Assembly: GCA_023393475.1 (NCBI GenBank)
Contig: JAEWLC010000080.1
Location: 1-14,714, forward strand
From: Pseudomonadota bacterium
GTDB lineage: Bacteria; Pseudomonadota; Alphaproteobacteria; Rhizobiales; Devosiaceae
Length of the DNA: 14,714 nt
Reading direction: 5' to 3'
In this document: one piece after another, positions 13,774-14,714 of the stretch
Numbering within the stretch: the stretch's first letter is position 1
Layout: every line of letters starts with the position of its first letter
Position numbers and translations under genes: made by a program
The notes under the pieces: model-generated
What the model saw: the letters and a program-made list of their open reading frames with translations, nothing else
Told to the model about the DNA's origin: nothing
Database searches by the model: none

Positions 13774-13845
13774 TGTCCCCTCCCACTTGACGATCCCCTC
13801 CGGCTGGCCCGCTATGCGCATTCCGCAACCGGCCGAGCCCGCCCG

Positions 13846-14682
13846 ATGTCCGATCGCCCCCTCCTCATCGTCGACGGCGATTCCTTCGCCCACCGCGCCT
13901 ATCACGGCTTGCCCAAGACCATCCGGCGCGCCGGCAACAGGGGCGGCGGCGCCATCGTCGGCTTCTGCAACTACCTGATCCGCCTCTACGAGGCCGAAAA
14001 GCCTCGCGCCGTCTTCGTCGGCTGGGACACGCTGGCCAAGCCCAACTGGCGCGCTCTCGAATTTCCCGACTACCAGGGCGGCCGCGAGTTCGACGACGAG
14101 ATCGTCGACCAGCTCGATGTGCTGCCTGAGATGATGACCGCCATGGGCTTCGCCTGGGGCAAGGCCGCGCGCTTCGAAGCCGACGACTTTCTCGCCACCG
14201 CCGTCGCGCTCGAGGAAAAGGCCGGCGGCACCGCTCTCGTCGCCAGCGGCGACCGCGACGCCTTCCAGCTCGTCAGCGACCGCACAACCATCCTCCACCC
14301 GGTGAAGGCCGGCGAGATCGCCCGCATCGGCATCGCCGAGGTCCGCGAACGCTACGGCGTCGAACCCAGGCAGGTGCCCGACTTCATCGCGCTCCGCGGC
14401 GACCCCTCCGACAAGATCCCCGGTGCCAAGGGCGTCGGCGCCACCACCGCCGCGAGCCTCCTGAAACGCTATCCCGACCTCGAAGCCATGCTCGCCGACA
14501 ACAAGTTCGAGCTCCAGGCCGACGACCTCCGCCTCTACAAGCGCCTCGCCACCATGGTCACCACAGCCCCCGTCGAGCCCATCCCCGACCAGCTCCCCAC
14601 CTGGGCCAGGGCCGCCAAACTCGCCCGCGACTGGGAACTCAACAACCTCGCCGATCGCCTCGAGGGCCTGGCGAAGGGCTAA
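13846..14682 (+). CDS. Stand-alone 5'-3' exonuclease (DNA polymerase I N-terminal domain type)
   Basis: A 278-residue protein equivalent to the 5'-nuclease domain of DNA polymerase I, with no polymerase part. Such FEN-type nucleases cut 5' flaps and remove RNA primers using two metal ions. Acidic residues are in place: D10 (LIVDGDSFAHRAYH), D61 (VGWD), E111, D113 and D114 (RFEADDFLA), D136 and D138 (SGDRDAFQLV), and D186 and D189 in the helix-three-turn-helix motif GDPSDKIPGAKGVG (185-198). The ATG at 13846 is chosen because it starts the family sequence MSDRPLLIVDGDSF; an in-frame ATG at 13723 lies in a hairpin and adds unrelated residues. The ribosome binding site is poor. A TTGACG at 13787 followed by TATGCG at 13813 has a 20-base spacing, too long to call a promoter. 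Whether the genome also has a complete polA cannot be seen here. Confidence 0.9.
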   Translation: MSDRPLLIVDGDSFAHRAYHGLPKTIRRAGNRGGGAIVGFCNYLIRLYEAEKPRAVFVGWDTLAKPNWRALEFPDYQGGREFDDEIVDQLDVLPEMMTAMGFAWGKAARFEADDFLATAVALEEKAGGTALVASGDRDAFQLVSDRTTILHPVKAGEIARIGIAEVRERYGVEPRQVPDFIALRGDPSDKIPGAKGVGATTAASLLKRYPDLEAMLADNKFELQADDLRLYKRLATMVTTAPVEPIPDQLPTWARAAKLARDWELNNLADRLEGLAKG

Positions 14683-14714
14683 GCACCGGCCTCTCCATGA
14701 TCCTCCCCCGTTTA

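Noticed and set aside
13787..13818. TTGACG and TATGCG before the exonuclease gene as a promoter
   Set aside because: The spacing is 20 bases, too long for a sigma-70 promoter, and no better -10 was found.

Overview
The window is high-GC bacterial DNA with tightly packed genes on both strands. Gene content (an alphaproteobacterial-style che operon headed by a STAS protein, a DUF3597 protein, a valine-pathway hydrolase and a stand-alone Pol I-type 5'-3' exonuclease) suggests an alphaproteobacterium, probably Hyphomicrobiales (Devosia-like). The taxon is an inference from gene content only; no rRNA or marker gene is present.

Layout. (1) 1-1023, minus strand: start of a chemotaxis operon, STAS protein, then CheY, then CheA, which runs off the left edge. 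(2) 1104-2141, minus: a 3-hydroxyisobutyryl-CoA hydrolase-type crotonase, head to head with (3) 2171-3514, plus: a homoserine-dehydrogenase-like NAD(P) oxidoreductase with a C-terminal SAF domain. (4) 3618-4109, plus: DUF3597 protein with an Ala/Pro-rich linker. (5) 4194-7642: a small metabolic-looking neighbourhood with a two-cupin protein (plus), a translationally coupled LysR regulator and zinc-less MDR reductase (minus), and a one-cupin protein diverging from the LysR gene across a control region with three adjacent dyads. (6) 7684-11381, minus: a compact drug-efflux type operon, TetR, HlyD-like adaptor, ABC ATPase, ABC-2 permease, with stop/start overlaps and two near-identical operators placed on a recognisable promoter. 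(7) 11382-11727: a non-coding stretch with a plus-strand intrinsic terminator, hairpins exposing anti-Shine-Dalgarno-like CCTCCTC, and the minus-strand ridA terminator; it may encode a small RNA. (8) 11728-12078, minus: RidA. (9) 12291-13670, plus: BBE-type FAD oxidoreductase. (10) 13684-13773: two long-armed hairpins. (11) 13846-14682, plus: 5'-3' exonuclease.

The protein-coding genes belong to known families; I see no phage, transposase, CRISPR, tRNA or rRNA. The least explained parts are non-coding: the candidate small RNA locus between the TetR operon and ridA, the triple dyad between the LysR and cupin genes, and the paired hairpins before the exonuclease. None of these could be tested by search or folding here.
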